Source: Rhizobium sp. Root1334 (lineage in GTDB: Bacteria; Pseudomonadota; Alphaproteobacteria; Rhizobiales; Rhizobiaceae). From it: a stretch of DNA of 64,000 nt. The first letter of the stretch is position 1, and each line of letters opens with the position of its first letter. Of this stretch, positions 46,831 to 55,260 are shown piece by piece. Location of the stretch: assembly GCF_001426665.1 (NCBI RefSeq), contig NZ_LMEY01000028.1:248001-312000 (forward strand). Direction: 5' to 3'. The position numbers and the translations under genes are program-made. Below the pieces are notes generated by a model that was not told where the DNA came from, did not search any database, and worked only from the letters and a program-made list of their open reading frames with translations.

Positions 46831-46966
46831 GTCTCTCAACCCATCCTTGCTACCGGTACGGAACCGCGATTGATCGCGCTGCAAGGCCATCCCTCCTTGC
46901 AGGCCTTCGGCGCATGGCCGTTGGCGTTGTTGTCCCGATTTGGATAGGCGAGCGGCTAAGGTAGCG

Positions 46967-46985
46967 CTTGTCCCATTCGAGACTA
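46967..46985 (+). promoter_or_regulatory. Shared 19-bp motif, copy 3 (reference copy)
   Basis: CTTGTCCCATTCGAGACTA between the divergent aldehyde dehydrogenase gene and the small gene at 47070. Part is a loose dyad, TTGTC-N8-GACTA. It matches the copy at 49903 at 15 of 19 positions, and the preceding AAGG-AG-G is also shared. Confidence 0.5.
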
Positions 46986-47023
46986 TTTCGGCCGGGGCAG
47001 GGCACTTACGATCGGGTAAATTC

Positions 47024-47039
47024 GCTGTTCTTGAACAGC
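47024..47039. promoter_or_regulatory. Short palindrome upstream of the small gene at 47070
   Basis: GCTGTTC-TT-GAACAGC, a perfect inverted repeat 31 bp before the ATG at 47070. It could be an operator or overlap the promoter. Confidence 0.3.
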
Positions 47040-47069
47040 AGCAGCGACCTAAAATCAGGTGGAAAGTTT

Positions 47070-47357
47070 ATGCGTGTGACGAGCAAGCTAGCCGATGTGG
47101 ATTTCAATTTCGGCAAGATCGAACGGTCGGGAACCATGCTGGTCATCCACAGCGACGAAAAGCAAGCGATGAGAACCATGGTCTATATGGCACCGGATGA
47201 TTTCCTGGCGTTCCTGAAGACCATGGCAACGAGCAAAGGAGCACTGCTGTTCCTGCTCTTTTTTCCCTATTTCTGGCTGAAGCATCGCCGCGATGTTGCG
47301 AAGGGAGGGACAGCCGCTGCGCACGCCGTCCCGTCCCCCAATGATGATCCATGGTAG
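47070..47357 (+). CDS. Small hypothetical membrane-anchored protein
   Basis: A 95-residue protein. Residues 1-55 look soluble (MRVTSKLADVDFNFGKIERS), and one hydrophobic helix follows (about 58-71, ALLFLLFFPYFWL) with a positively charged KHRRD stop-transfer. I recognise no family. ATG 47070 has GGAAAG close upstream. It is divergent from the aldehyde dehydrogenase operon and convergent with the GntR gene. Confidence 0.5.
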   Translation: MRVTSKLADVDFNFGKIERSGTMLVIHSDEKQAMRTMVYMAPDDFLAFLKTMATSKGALLFLLFFPYFWLKHRRDVAKGGTAAAHAVPSPNDDPW

Positions 47358-47382
47358 CCGGCTCATCGCATGTGTGCAGTGG

Positions 47383-48135
47383 TCAGGAACCGCCGGAGGA
47401 TATCAGGCGCCCATGCAGGGATGTGATATGTTCGCGCATCGCGGTCATTGCGCCATCCGCGTCCCGGCGCTTGATGGCGGCAATGATCGCGTCATGCTCG
47501 CCCTCTGTCTGCGAGAAATCGCTGGGCGCCCAGCGCGGCTGAAACCAGAGACGCGTCAGCCTTTCATGGACGGGGCGCAGGAAATCGGCAATCATCGGAT
47601 TACCCGCTCCCAACGCAATGATCGAATGAAAACGCCGGTCCAGTAGCAACAAATCCGGCTTTGATTGCCGGTGCACGGCAGCAATCGTTTCGGCCTGGAT
47701 CGTGTCCAACTCCTTGAGCTGTGCGTTGCTCAACCGCGTTGCCGCTTTCGAGGCGCAATAGGGCTCCAGAACACCACGTACTTCCAGAGCCAGCAGAATT
47801 TCATCAAGCGATTCCAGCCGGATCAACACGCCTTTGCGCGGGATGACCTCGAGCAGATCTTCCTGCATCAGCCGCTGCAGTGCTTGGTGGACAGGAGTCC
47901 TGCCCATTTCAAGCTCCTCGCAGATCGCATTTTCCTGCAGGAATCGCCCCGGCTCATACTGGGCCGTCAGAATGCGCACCTTGATTTTCTGGTAAGCTTG
48001 CTCCGTCAATGAGCTTTTTCTAATTGCGGGCTGGGCCGGAATGGCCCCCAGCTTTGCAAGCATGTCAGGCGATAGCTCAGACACCGTCTTTGAGGAAGCG
48101 CGTTGACGCTTTCCTTGGTGCTGCGAAGAACTCAT
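47383..48135 (-). CDS. GntR-family (FadR subfamily) transcriptional regulator
   Basis: A 250-residue regulator. After a 35-residue polar N-terminus comes a winged HTH (about 40-105: SLTEQAYQKIKVRILTAQYEPG, RTPVHQALQRLMQEDLLEVIPRKG) and an all-helical FCD effector domain (about 110-240). The conserved FCD metal-site residues include Asp in LLLDRRFH and the His of GEHDAII and REHI. It lies between the small membrane gene and the AraC gene. Likely target: neighbouring catabolic genes. Confidence 0.9.
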   Translation of the reverse strand: MSSSQHQGKRQRASSKTVSELSPDMLAKLGAIPAQPAIRKSSLTEQAYQKIKVRILTAQYEPGRFLQENAICEELEMGRTPVHQALQRLMQEDLLEVIPRKGVLIRLESLDEILLALEVRGVLEPYCASKAATRLSNAQLKELDTIQAETIAAVHRQSKPDLLLLDRRFHSIIALGAGNPMIADFLRPVHERLTRLWFQPRWAPSDFSQTEGEHDAIIAAIKRRDADGAMTAMREHITSLHGRLISSGGS

Positions 48136-48201
48136 CCTTGGTGTCCTCGTTTCAGATAGCCGTCGTTTTTCGATCTGGTTACGGTAAATTTCAACCGCGT
48201 T

Positions 48202-49290
48202 TTACGCCAGCTCGACCGCCGCAGCCTGCTCGTTTCTTTCAGTAGATCGTATTTCAGAAGGAAGACAGGAAAATAAGTTCCTGAATGAGCGCGAAAAGTG
48301 CGATGCGGTTACAAAGCCGGATGCAACCGCGATATCGATGACTGGGATGCACGTTTGCTCAAGCAGGCTCTTGCCCCATTCGAGGCGCAGCTGAATGTAA
48401 TACTGGGCCGGGGTGGTTTTGAGATGCTTCATGAACAGGCGCTCGAGTTGCCTGCGCGATATCAGCGACATCTTGGCAATCTCGTTCAGCGTTTTACGCT
48501 CCGCGATATTGTTCTCCATCACGGTGATCGCTTGCACCAGCGGATGGCGGGGTGCCGCGTGCACAAGAGGCTTGGGAAGTTTCTGCCTGGCGGTTGCCGG
48601 GGCTATGACATTGCCCAGGAAGTATTCCGCAAGCCGGTTTGATTTCGTCGCGCCGAGCCGGGCCTGAATTATATCCAGGGAAAAATCGAAGGACGCCATT
48701 TCACCCGCGCAAGTGTAGATGTTCTCATCGCTGTGAAGCCGCTGGCCATTGACCGTTATGTCCCGGAAGCGCTCCGAAAAGCTCGGCATCTTGCTCCAAT
48801 GGATTGTGCATTCCTTTTCCTCAAGCAGGTCGGCATCTGCAATCATCCAGGCTCCCGTCCCCACGCCGACGAGAGTGGCCCCCCTTCGCGCCATTCCTCT
48901 GAGAAAGGAGCGGGTTTTCGAGCTGACATGACGATCGACATCGTTTCCAGAACAAACGACCACCAAATGTTCCTGTAGAGCGCTCGCATCCGGACGGAAT
49001 GATGTAAGATCGTCACTGAGCTCGACCTCGATCCCGCAAGATGCCACCGCCGACCGACGAAGCACCCCGACCAATCTCCAACGGAAATGATCTGCAGCGT
49101 CAGCCCTGTTGGCCTGGTTGAAGGGTTCGATGATGGCCGCAAGACTAAGCATCGAGAAACCATCGACGACAAGCACGGTGACCGTTGTCACCCGCGTCAC
49201 CGGCTCCAGATCAGCGCGGTTCTGCCGCTCAAAGCGGCCATCGTACCGAAAAGCCTCATGCTCGTTTTCACCACGGGTGCCCAGAAGCAT
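48202..49290 (-). CDS. GlxA/GbdR-type AraC-family transcriptional regulator
   Basis: A 362-residue protein with an N-terminal DJ-1/PfpI-like domain (about 38-205, VTVLVVDGFSMLSLAAIIEPF) and a C-terminal double AraC HTH (about 250-350, ending FSRSFRNLFSCLPSEIR). This architecture is shared with GbdR, CdhR and ArgR-type regulators that sense betaines, carnitine and arginine-type compounds. ATG 49290 is uncertain; the conserved part starts about 35 residues in. Its position near the methyltransferase operon at 50065 makes it a candidate regulator there. Confidence 0.87.
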   Translation of the reverse strand: MLLGTRGENEHEAFRYDGRFERQNRADLEPVTRVTTVTVLVVDGFSMLSLAAIIEPFNQANRADAADHFRWRLVGVLRRSAVASCGIEVELSDDLTSFRPDASALQEHLVVVCSGNDVDRHVSSKTRSFLRGMARRGATLVGVGTGAWMIADADLLEEKECTIHWSKMPSFSERFRDITVNGQRLHSDENIYTCAGEMASFDFSLDIIQARLGATKSNRLAEYFLGNVIAPATARQKLPKPLVHAAPRHPLVQAITVMENNIAERKTLNEIAKMSLISRRQLERLFMKHLKTTPAQYYIQLRLEWGKSLLEQTCIPVIDIAVASGFVTASHFSRSFRNLFSCLPSEIRSTERNEQAAAVELA

Positions 49291-49431
49291 CACGTACCCT
49301 ACAACTTGTTTTGAGAATGGCAGGCATTGATGGAGACGATCAATCGCCTGCCGGGGTGGCTCTCATGTGCGTTGTCAGCCGGCATAAGGAGTGCGTCTTC
49401 CGGCGGACACATGGACGCGCAAGCTACGATC

Positions 49432-49809
49432 TCAGGTCGCGAGCCGCGTTGCCTGATGCAACAGAATCTTCCAGCCTGTGGCATCGCGCCGGAAGACATT
49501 GGTGCCCATGAGCGCGGTCTTGCGATTGTCAGCGACGAAGGTAACATTTTCCCGGACAAGCCGGATGGCGGCAGAGTTTCCCGGCTCGCTTTGGGTCAAG
49601 TGAGTCAACTCAAACTGAACAAACGGCGCGCTCGCAAACGCATGCGCCATTGTTTCAATAATCGCCTCGATGCCGACCGCTGCATTGCCGTTCGGCTCGA
49701 TATAGGCGGCCCGGTCAGAGTTCGACCAGATATCACACATGGCGTTCACGTCATGCCGTTCGATAGCCGAGTAAAATGCGGCCTCTGCCGCATCGATCGT
49801 TGCAAACAT
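49432..49809 (-). CDS. SnoaL/NTF2-like domain protein
   Basis: A 125-residue cone-fold protein with the nuclear-transport-factor-2-like pattern AAEAAFYSAIERHDVNAMCDIWS at the start and VFRRDATGWKILLHQA at the end. ATG 49809 has AGGAGGG upstream. Such proteins bind small ligands or act as isomerases or hydrolases. It is divergent from the MttB-like operon, with motif copy 4 between them. Function unknown. Confidence 0.8.
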   Translation of the reverse strand: MFATIDAAEAAFYSAIERHDVNAMCDIWSNSDRAAYIEPNGNAAVGIEAIIETMAHAFASAPFVQFELTHLTQSEPGNSAAIRLVRENVTFVADNRKTALMGTNVFRRDATGWKILLHQATRLAT

Positions 49810-49902
49810 TACTCTTCCCTCCTGAAGACGACGCCGCCCGTTTCGCGGCAATAGGTGTCCGTGGCTTACCATTCGTTTTAGACAGCCAAGCCCAAGGCAG
49901 TG

Positions 49903-49921
49903 CTTGTCCTATTCGTCACCA
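49903..49921 (+). promoter_or_regulatory. Shared 19-bp motif, copy 4
   Basis: CTTGTCCTATTCGTCACCA, 15 of 19 identical to the copy at 46967, with the flank AAGGCAGTG also similar. It lies in the divergent region between the NTF2-like gene and the methyltransferase operon. Confidence 0.45.
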
Positions 49922-49978
49922 TCCCCGCTTTCACATGATGGCCGCGATCCGTTCGCTCGCATCAGGCGGTATAAATTT

Positions 49979-50017
49979 GGACTATCGATCTCCCCGGCGC
50001 TCACACAGGAATAGTCC
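49979..50017. promoter_or_regulatory. Spaced inverted repeat before the methyltransferase operon
   Basis: GGACTAT (49979-49985) and ATAGTCC (50011-50017) are perfect arms separated by 25 bp, ending 47 bp before the ATG at 50065. They could be half-sites for an AraC/GlxA-type or other dimeric regulator. Confidence 0.35.
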
Positions 50018-50064
50018 GGCAAATGCGGGCAAACGCATCCATCGGATTTCTAGCGGAGCAAATC

Positions 50065-51591
50065 ATGAGCACTCCAGGGACACGGCGCGGGGGCGCCGCA
50101 AATCGCCGTGAGGCGCAGGCTCGCAAGGGCGCAGTTCAGCGGGCGGAGCTTATCAACCAGTTGCCCGCCTATTCCATCATGGACGAGGATGGCCTCGAAC
50201 AAGTACTGGGCATGGCATTTAGGATTCTGGAAACAATCGGCATCGAATTCCGCCATCCGGAGGCGCCAGCCCGCTGGCAGTCCGCCGGCGCACAGGTTGA
50301 CGGGGCACGTGTGCGCATCAAGCGCGACCTGATCATGAAGCTGATCTCAACGGCTCCATCCGAGATCCGTTTCAACGCCCGCAACCCCGAGCGCTCAATC
50401 ACGCTTGGTGGCGCCCGGACAGTCTTCAGCGGGGCCTATGGCGCGCCACACGTTCTCGATTTCGACGACGTTCGCAAGACCAGCACGCGCGAGCACCTGC
50501 AGAACTTCACCAAGCTGGCGCATACGGCCAAGACGATCCAGATCAACGGCGGCGTGCTTGCTGAGCCCCAGGATGTCGATGTTCGGCTGCGTCACTTCGA
50601 GCTTGTCGGACAGACAATCCTGCTGTCGGACAAACCCTATATGGGCGCCGTGACATCGCGGACGGCGGCGAAGGACACCATTGCGCTGTCGCAGCTTGTG
50701 TTCGGTGAGGAATTTGTCGATCAGAACATGGTTGTCGGCTCGCTGGTCAACTGCAACACCCCGCTTGTCTGGGATGAGGCGATGATCAACGCGCTCGAAA
50801 TCTATTCGCGCGCCAACCAGACGGTCATCTGTACACCGTTCGTCATGGGCGGCGCCAGTTCGCCCGTCAGCACCATCGGCGCTTGCGCTCTTATCATCGC
50901 CGAAGCCCTCAGCGGCATCGCCTATACGCAAATCATCCGCAAGGGTGCGCCAGCGATGTTTGGCTGCGTGGCACAGACGATCTCGATGAAATCGGGCGCG
51001 CCACTGACCGGCAGCCCCGAACCGATCGCCATGAACCTGATCGTTGGCCAAGTCATCCGCAAACTCGGCCTGGTATGGCGGGCGAGCGGGCTCTGGACCA
51101 CAGCCAAGACGCCAGATCTGCAGGCCGGTTATGAATCGATCATGTCGACATGGGGTTACATGTTGGCGCATGCGAACTGGATTATCCACGCCGCCGGTAT
51201 CGTCGAAGGCGGCCTTGCCATCAGCTATTCCAAATTTGTCCACGACGTCGAGCAGATCGATATCTTCTACGAGGCCTTCCTTCGTCCGAGAATGGATGAC
51301 CTCGAGGAAGTCTTCGAAACCTTGGTGAAGGTCGGCCCGGGCGGGCATTTTCTGGGCGAAGCGCATACGCGCAAGAATTCCTTCTACATACCCGAGCTCT
51401 CGGATGCCAACAGCTACGAGCAATGGCGTGACGAGGGGCGGCTTGACGCTCATCAGGTCGGCCTCGCCAAGGCGCGCCGCATGATCGACGAATACGAAGC
51501 ACCGGCGATCGACGAGGGGCTGCGGCAGACGATCGGTGACTTTATTGCCTCCCGCTCAAAAGCCATCACCGGTGGGGAGTTCGAACAATGA
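50065..51591 (+). CDS. Trimethylamine/betaine methyltransferase family protein (MttB-like, non-pyrrolysine)
   Basis: A 508-residue member of the MttB superfamily. Recognisable blocks include the N-terminal ILETIGIEFRHPEA, the central GGASSPVSTIGACALIIAEALSGI, FGCVAQTISMKSGAPLTGSPEP and the C-terminal HTRKNSFYIPELSD. No in-frame TAG interrupts it, so it is a pyrrolysine-free type such as glycine-betaine methyltransferase MtgB. The family moves a methyl group from a quaternary amine or related donor to a Co(I) corrinoid protein; its partner is encoded at 53209. ATG 50065 follows GCGGAGC. It overlaps the next gene by ATGA. Methyl donor unknown. Confidence 0.87.
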   Translation: MSTPGTRRGGAANRREAQARKGAVQRAELINQLPAYSIMDEDGLEQVLGMAFRILETIGIEFRHPEAPARWQSAGAQVDGARVRIKRDLIMKLISTAPSEIRFNARNPERSITLGGARTVFSGAYGAPHVLDFDDVRKTSTREHLQNFTKLAHTAKTIQINGGVLAEPQDVDVRLRHFELVGQTILLSDKPYMGAVTSRTAAKDTIALSQLVFGEEFVDQNMVVGSLVNCNTPLVWDEAMINALEIYSRANQTVICTPFVMGGASSPVSTIGACALIIAEALSGIAYTQIIRKGAPAMFGCVAQTISMKSGAPLTGSPEPIAMNLIVGQVIRKLGLVWRASGLWTTAKTPDLQAGYESIMSTWGYMLAHANWIIHAAGIVEGGLAISYSKFVHDVEQIDIFYEAFLRPRMDDLEEVFETLVKVGPGGHFLGEAHTRKNSFYIPELSDANSYEQWRDEGRLDAHQVGLAKARRMIDEYEAPAIDEGLRQTIGDFIASRSKAITGGEFEQ

Positions 51592-52805
51592 ATATGGCCG
51601 GAACCTTTACCGCGGGTACTGAAACCGGATGGAGCCTGACGGCTCTTCGCAAGTACCGGCTGGCGCGAATGCGCGAACAGATGGCCATCCACGACGTCGC
51701 CGGCATTGTCCTGTTTGATTCCGTGAACCTGCGCTATGCGACCGACACGACCAACATGCAGGTCTGGGGCCATCACAATCCGGTTCGATACGCCTTCATC
51801 GCGACCTCCGGCCCGGTCATCATCTTCGACGCGACGACCATGCTGCATCTCTACGATGGCTTCGATCTCGTCGACGAGTTGAGCCCCTGCATTCCATGGA
51901 CCTACTTCACGGCAGGACCACGCTTCGAGGAAAATGCGAAGGCCTGGTCGAAGAGCATTGCCGCGCTCGTCCGCGAGCACGGTGGCGGCAACTGCCGCCT
52001 TGCCGTCGACAGGATCAATCCGTTCGGCGTGTGGGGGCTCGAGCAAGAGGGCGTCAAGGTCATCGAGGGGCAGGGCATCATGGAGCATGCCCGCGTCATC
52101 AAGTCTGCCGACGAACTCGGCGCCATCCGCTGCGCAATCAGCACCGCAGAAGCCGGCATGGAAAGCATGCGCCAAGGGCTGGAGCCCGGCCTGATGGAGC
52201 GGGAAGTCTGGTCGATCCTCCACAAGCGCAACATCGAACTCGGTGGCGAGTGGCTGGAGGGCGCACTCTTCGCGTCCGGTCCGCGCACCAATCCCTGGTT
52301 CAAGGAGGCAAGCGATCGGCGTATCGAGAATGGCGACATCGTCGCCTTCGATACGGATCTGATCGGAAACTACGGCTATTGCGCCGATATTTCCCGCACC
52401 TGGATCTGTGGTGACGCCAAACCCACCGTCGAACAGCAGGATCTGTTTGACATCGCGGTGGAGCATCTCGACCGGAACATGTCGATGGTGAAAGCCGGCC
52501 TGACATTCAGGGAGTTTGCCGAACGGTCGGAAAACCTGCCGGAGCGGTTCCGCCGCCAGCAATATGTTTGTGCCGCCCATGGCATCGGCATGTGCGATGA
52601 GTATCCCCAAATCCTTTACTGGCGCGATTATGAGAACTTCGGTTTCGACGGTGTCCTGGAGACAGGGATGACGATCTGTGTCGAAAGCTATGTTGGCGAG
52701 TTTGGCGGCAAACAGGGCGTCAAGATCGAACAGCAGATACTGGTGACCGACGATGGCTACGACCTGCTCTCCAAATATCCGCTTGATCTGCTGAATTCGC
52801 GCTAA
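51588..52805 (+). CDS. M24-family metalloenzyme, DddP-like
   Basis: A 405-residue protein of the creatinase/Xaa-Pro-peptidase fold. It follows the DMSP lyase DddP closely (NLRYATDTTNMQVW, HGGGNCRLAVD, GGEWLEGALFASGPRTNPWF). The metal ligands D255, D257, D267, H331, E366 and E381 are all present. Tyr326 and Asp337 occupy the positions of the DddP catalytic residues, at a constant 40-residue offset from the published Ruegeria DddP numbering as I recall it. It is translationally coupled to the MttB-like gene. It may cleave a methylated sulfonium or betaine, or a C-N bond like creatinase; DMSP lyase activity is unproven. Confidence 0.82.
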   Translation: MNMAGTFTAGTETGWSLTALRKYRLARMREQMAIHDVAGIVLFDSVNLRYATDTTNMQVWGHHNPVRYAFIATSGPVIIFDATTMLHLYDGFDLVDELSPCIPWTYFTAGPRFEENAKAWSKSIAALVREHGGGNCRLAVDRINPFGVWGLEQEGVKVIEGQGIMEHARVIKSADELGAIRCAISTAEAGMESMRQGLEPGLMEREVWSILHKRNIELGGEWLEGALFASGPRTNPWFKEASDRRIENGDIVAFDTDLIGNYGYCADISRTWICGDAKPTVEQQDLFDIAVEHLDRNMSMVKAGLTFREFAERSENLPERFRRQQYVCAAHGIGMCDEYPQILYWRDYENFGFDGVLETGMTICVESYVGEFGGKQGVKIEQQILVTDDGYDLLSKYPLDLLNSR

Positions 52806-53208
52806 GCCGCACGCGCAAGCCGGCGCCTCGGCCCCCATCGGCTCAGAAGGAGGAGACTATGTGCATTTTCATGATTGATGCGCTTGCCGATGATGCCTGC
52901 CCCGGCGGGGCTGCAGCATTTTCCGGCAAAATACCGAAATGCAACCGAGCCTGCGGTTCTGCAAAGTGCCGCAAGTCCGGCGGCGCGATCTTACCCATCG
53001 TCGCTGTCACCGCGACCGGGTTGGCGGCTGACCTCAACAGGACCACGCCTGACGCCGAGTGATCCCCCGCCGGCTGCCTGAAGCAAAACGCATGCGCATA
53101 TTTGCTTTGCCGGCACCGGATCAATGGTCTCATTCGGGACTTCTGAAATGACAAGGCTGCAGGCTAATCGTTTGCACATCTTGAGGACACGTAAAAGCAG
53201 GGGTTGGA
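52806..53208. other. Gap between DddP-like and corrinoid-protein genes
   Basis: 403 bp within an otherwise tight operon. Apart from the small ORF at 52859 I see no gene, and no clear terminator or cobalamin-riboswitch-like element. Confidence 0.4.
52859..53062 (+). CDS. Small Cys-containing ORF with strong ribosome site
   Basis: A 67-residue frame from ATG 52859, preceded at 5-bp spacing by AAGGAGGA (52848-52855). The product has a C-x3-C-x4-C cluster (CNRACGSAKC) but no recognised family. The strong ribosome site supports translation; it may also be a remnant of a decayed gene. Confidence 0.35.
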   Translation: MCIFMIDALADDACPGGAAAFSGKIPKCNRACGSAKCRKSGGAILPIVAVTATGLAADLNRTTPDAE

Positions 53209-53916
53209 ATGAGCACGCAAACCGATGAGATTATCCTTTCAGAGCTTGATGACGACGCCCTGACCGATCAGATGCATGCAGACATGTACGATGGCCTTGC
53301 CGATGAAATCGCCGAGGGAACCCGCATTTTACTTGGCCGCGGCTGGTCTCCGACCGAAGTGCTGGAAAAAGCCCTGGTCGAGGGAATGCGGATCGTCGGC
53401 ATGGACTTCCGCGATGGCATTCTTTTCGTTCCGGAAGTGCTGCTCTCGGCAAACGCGATGAAGGCCGGGATGAACATCCTCAAGCCGCTTCTGGCAAACA
53501 CCGGTGCCAAGCCCATCGGGAAAGCCGTCATCGGCACGGTCAAGGGCGATATTCACGATATCGGGAAAAACCTCGTCATCATGATGTGGGAGGGTGCTGG
53601 CCTCGAAGTGATCGATCTTGGCATCAACATCGATGTCGATGTCTACATCGGCGCGCTCCAGGAACACCAGCCAGACATTCTCGGCATGTCGGCGCTGCTC
53701 ACCACGACCATGCCTTACATGAAGATCGTCGTCGACACGTTGAAAGAGCGCGGGCTGCGCGAGGACTACATTGTCCTCGTCGGCGGCGCGCCACTCAACG
53801 AGGAATTTGCCGCCGCAGTCGGGGCTGACGCCTATTGCCGCGATGCAGCCGCCGCAGTCGAAACCGCTAAGCACCATCTTGCCAGGAAATATCGCCGCAA
53901 CAGTATCGACGCATGA
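53209..53916 (+). CDS. Corrinoid protein of a methyltransferase system (MttC/MtbC-like)
   Basis: A 235-residue cobalamin-binding protein. Residues about 15-100 form the helical B12-binding cap. The Rossmann-like B12 domain follows, with the signature D114-x-H116-x-x-G119 (GDIHDIGKN), whose His replaces the lower axial ligand of cobalt, and then SALLTTTM and VGGAPLNEEFA. It carries the methyl group taken by the MttB-like protein to a second acceptor, probably tetrahydrofolate. No acceptor methyltransferase (MtgA/MtvA-like) or reductive activase gene is seen in the window. Confidence 0.92.
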   Translation: MSTQTDEIILSELDDDALTDQMHADMYDGLADEIAEGTRILLGRGWSPTEVLEKALVEGMRIVGMDFRDGILFVPEVLLSANAMKAGMNILKPLLANTGAKPIGKAVIGTVKGDIHDIGKNLVIMMWEGAGLEVIDLGINIDVDVYIGALQEHQPDILGMSALLTTTMPYMKIVVDTLKERGLREDYIVLVGGAPLNEEFAAAVGADAYCRDAAAAVETAKHHLARKYRRNSIDA

Positions 53917-53965
53917 CATTCGAGCCGGCCTGCTGCTCAGGCCTTGGGGCTAGGGAAACAAGACA

Positions 53966-55246
53966 ATGACAAAAATTCTGATCGTCGGCGCCGGCATCGC
54001 CGGACTGACCGCCGCCCTGAGGCTTCACGCCTTGGGTATCGACGTCGAACTGTTCGAAGCCGCGCATGAGGTCCGCGAGCTGGGTGTAGGCATCAACCTG
54101 CAGCCCAATGCAGTCAAGGAACTCACCAATCTCGGTCTCCTGGGCAAGCTTTCGGAGATCGGTTCCTCGATGGAGGAACTCCGCTATCACAACAAGCACG
54201 GGCAGGAAATCTGGAGCGAACCGCGTGGATTGAAAGCCGGCTATCTGTGGCCACAATTCGGCATCAGCCGCGGGCGCTTTCAAGGTCTTTTGCTCAAGGC
54301 CGTCAAGGAGCGCCTTGGTGAAGACGCCGTCAGGACAGGGCACTACTTCCATAGGCTGGAGCAGACGGGCGATCTCGTCACCGCCGAATTCCGGGAGAGC
54401 CGGGATGGCAAGCCGGTCGGCACCTATACCGGCGACATCCTGATTGCCGCCGATGGAATTCATTCCGCCGTTCGCCGTTTCTTCTATCCGCAGGAGGCCG
54501 CGCCGCGTTTTGCCGGGCAAATCATGTGGCGGGGTGTCACGGATGCCAAGACCTTCCTGGATAACCACACGATGTTCATGGCCGGACATCGCCAGCAGAA
54601 GGTGGTTTTCTATCCGATGGCTGGACCTCTGACCCATCCGGACAGCACGCAGATCAATTTCGTCGCTGAAGATTCAGTCGATCCCAACAAGCCGATGCCT
54701 CAAGAGGAATGGAACCGCGTCTGCACGATCGACGAGGTCGCTCCCCGTTTTGAGAAATGGGCCTATGACTGGTGCGATGTGCCCGGCATCATTCGCAACG
54801 CCAAGCAACTCTATGTCTTTCCCAAAGTCGACCGGGATCGCATCCCGAAATGGACTTTCGGGCGGGTCACCATGATCGGCGATGCCGCCCATGCCATGCA
54901 TCCGGCCGGCTCCAGCGGCGCCTCCCAGGCGATCGTCGATGTGCGGGCGCTGGCACTTGCCTTCAAGACACAGCGCGACGCTGTAGCGGCCATCGACTTC
55001 TACGAGAAACTGCGGCTTGAGGAAGTCTATTCCCTGGTCAAGCTCAACCGCGAAAAAATGGGCCCGGAATGGGTCATGGTTCTCGCCGAGCAGTTAGCCC
55101 CCGGCGGCTTCAAGCATATCCATGACGTTATCCCGAAAGAAGACCTCAACCGGATCGCTGACGACTACAAGAAAGCCGCCGGTTTCTATCCCGCACAGGT
55201 CAACGCGCTAGATCCGTTGGTCGATATCGATCCGAGACTTTTGTAA
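53966..55246 (+). CDS. FAD-dependent aromatic-hydroxylase-type monooxygenase
   Basis: A 426-residue class A flavin monooxygenase (PHBH fold). The motifs are ILIVGAGIAGLTAAL (FAD binding, residues 4-18), the DG motif in LIAADGIHSAVRR and the GD motif in VTMIGDAAHAMHPAGSSGASQA. Such enzymes hydroxylate rings or oxidatively N-demethylate/decarboxylate. It lies 49 bp after the corrinoid gene on the same strand and 14 bp before PurU. Its link to the methyl-transfer pathway is positional. Confidence 0.87.
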   Translation: MTKILIVGAGIAGLTAALRLHALGIDVELFEAAHEVRELGVGINLQPNAVKELTNLGLLGKLSEIGSSMEELRYHNKHGQEIWSEPRGLKAGYLWPQFGISRGRFQGLLLKAVKERLGEDAVRTGHYFHRLEQTGDLVTAEFRESRDGKPVGTYTGDILIAADGIHSAVRRFFYPQEAAPRFAGQIMWRGVTDAKTFLDNHTMFMAGHRQQKVVFYPMAGPLTHPDSTQINFVAEDSVDPNKPMPQEEWNRVCTIDEVAPRFEKWAYDWCDVPGIIRNAKQLYVFPKVDRDRIPKWTFGRVTMIGDAAHAMHPAGSSGASQAIVDVRALALAFKTQRDAVAAIDFYEKLRLEEVYSLVKLNREKMGPEWVMVLAEQLAPGGFKHIHDVIPKEDLNRIADDYKKAAGFYPAQVNALDPLVDIDPRLL

Positions 55247-55260
55247 GCACCACGGAGTTC

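Noticed and set aside
50065-51591. Possible pyrrolysine-encoding MttB
   Set aside because: The reading frame has no internal TAG and no pyrrolysine biosynthesis genes are nearby, so it is the non-pyrrolysine type.
52806-53208. Cobalamin riboswitch before the corrinoid-protein gene
   Set aside because: I could not find a B12-box-like element or a matching stem arrangement; the region contains only the small ORF.
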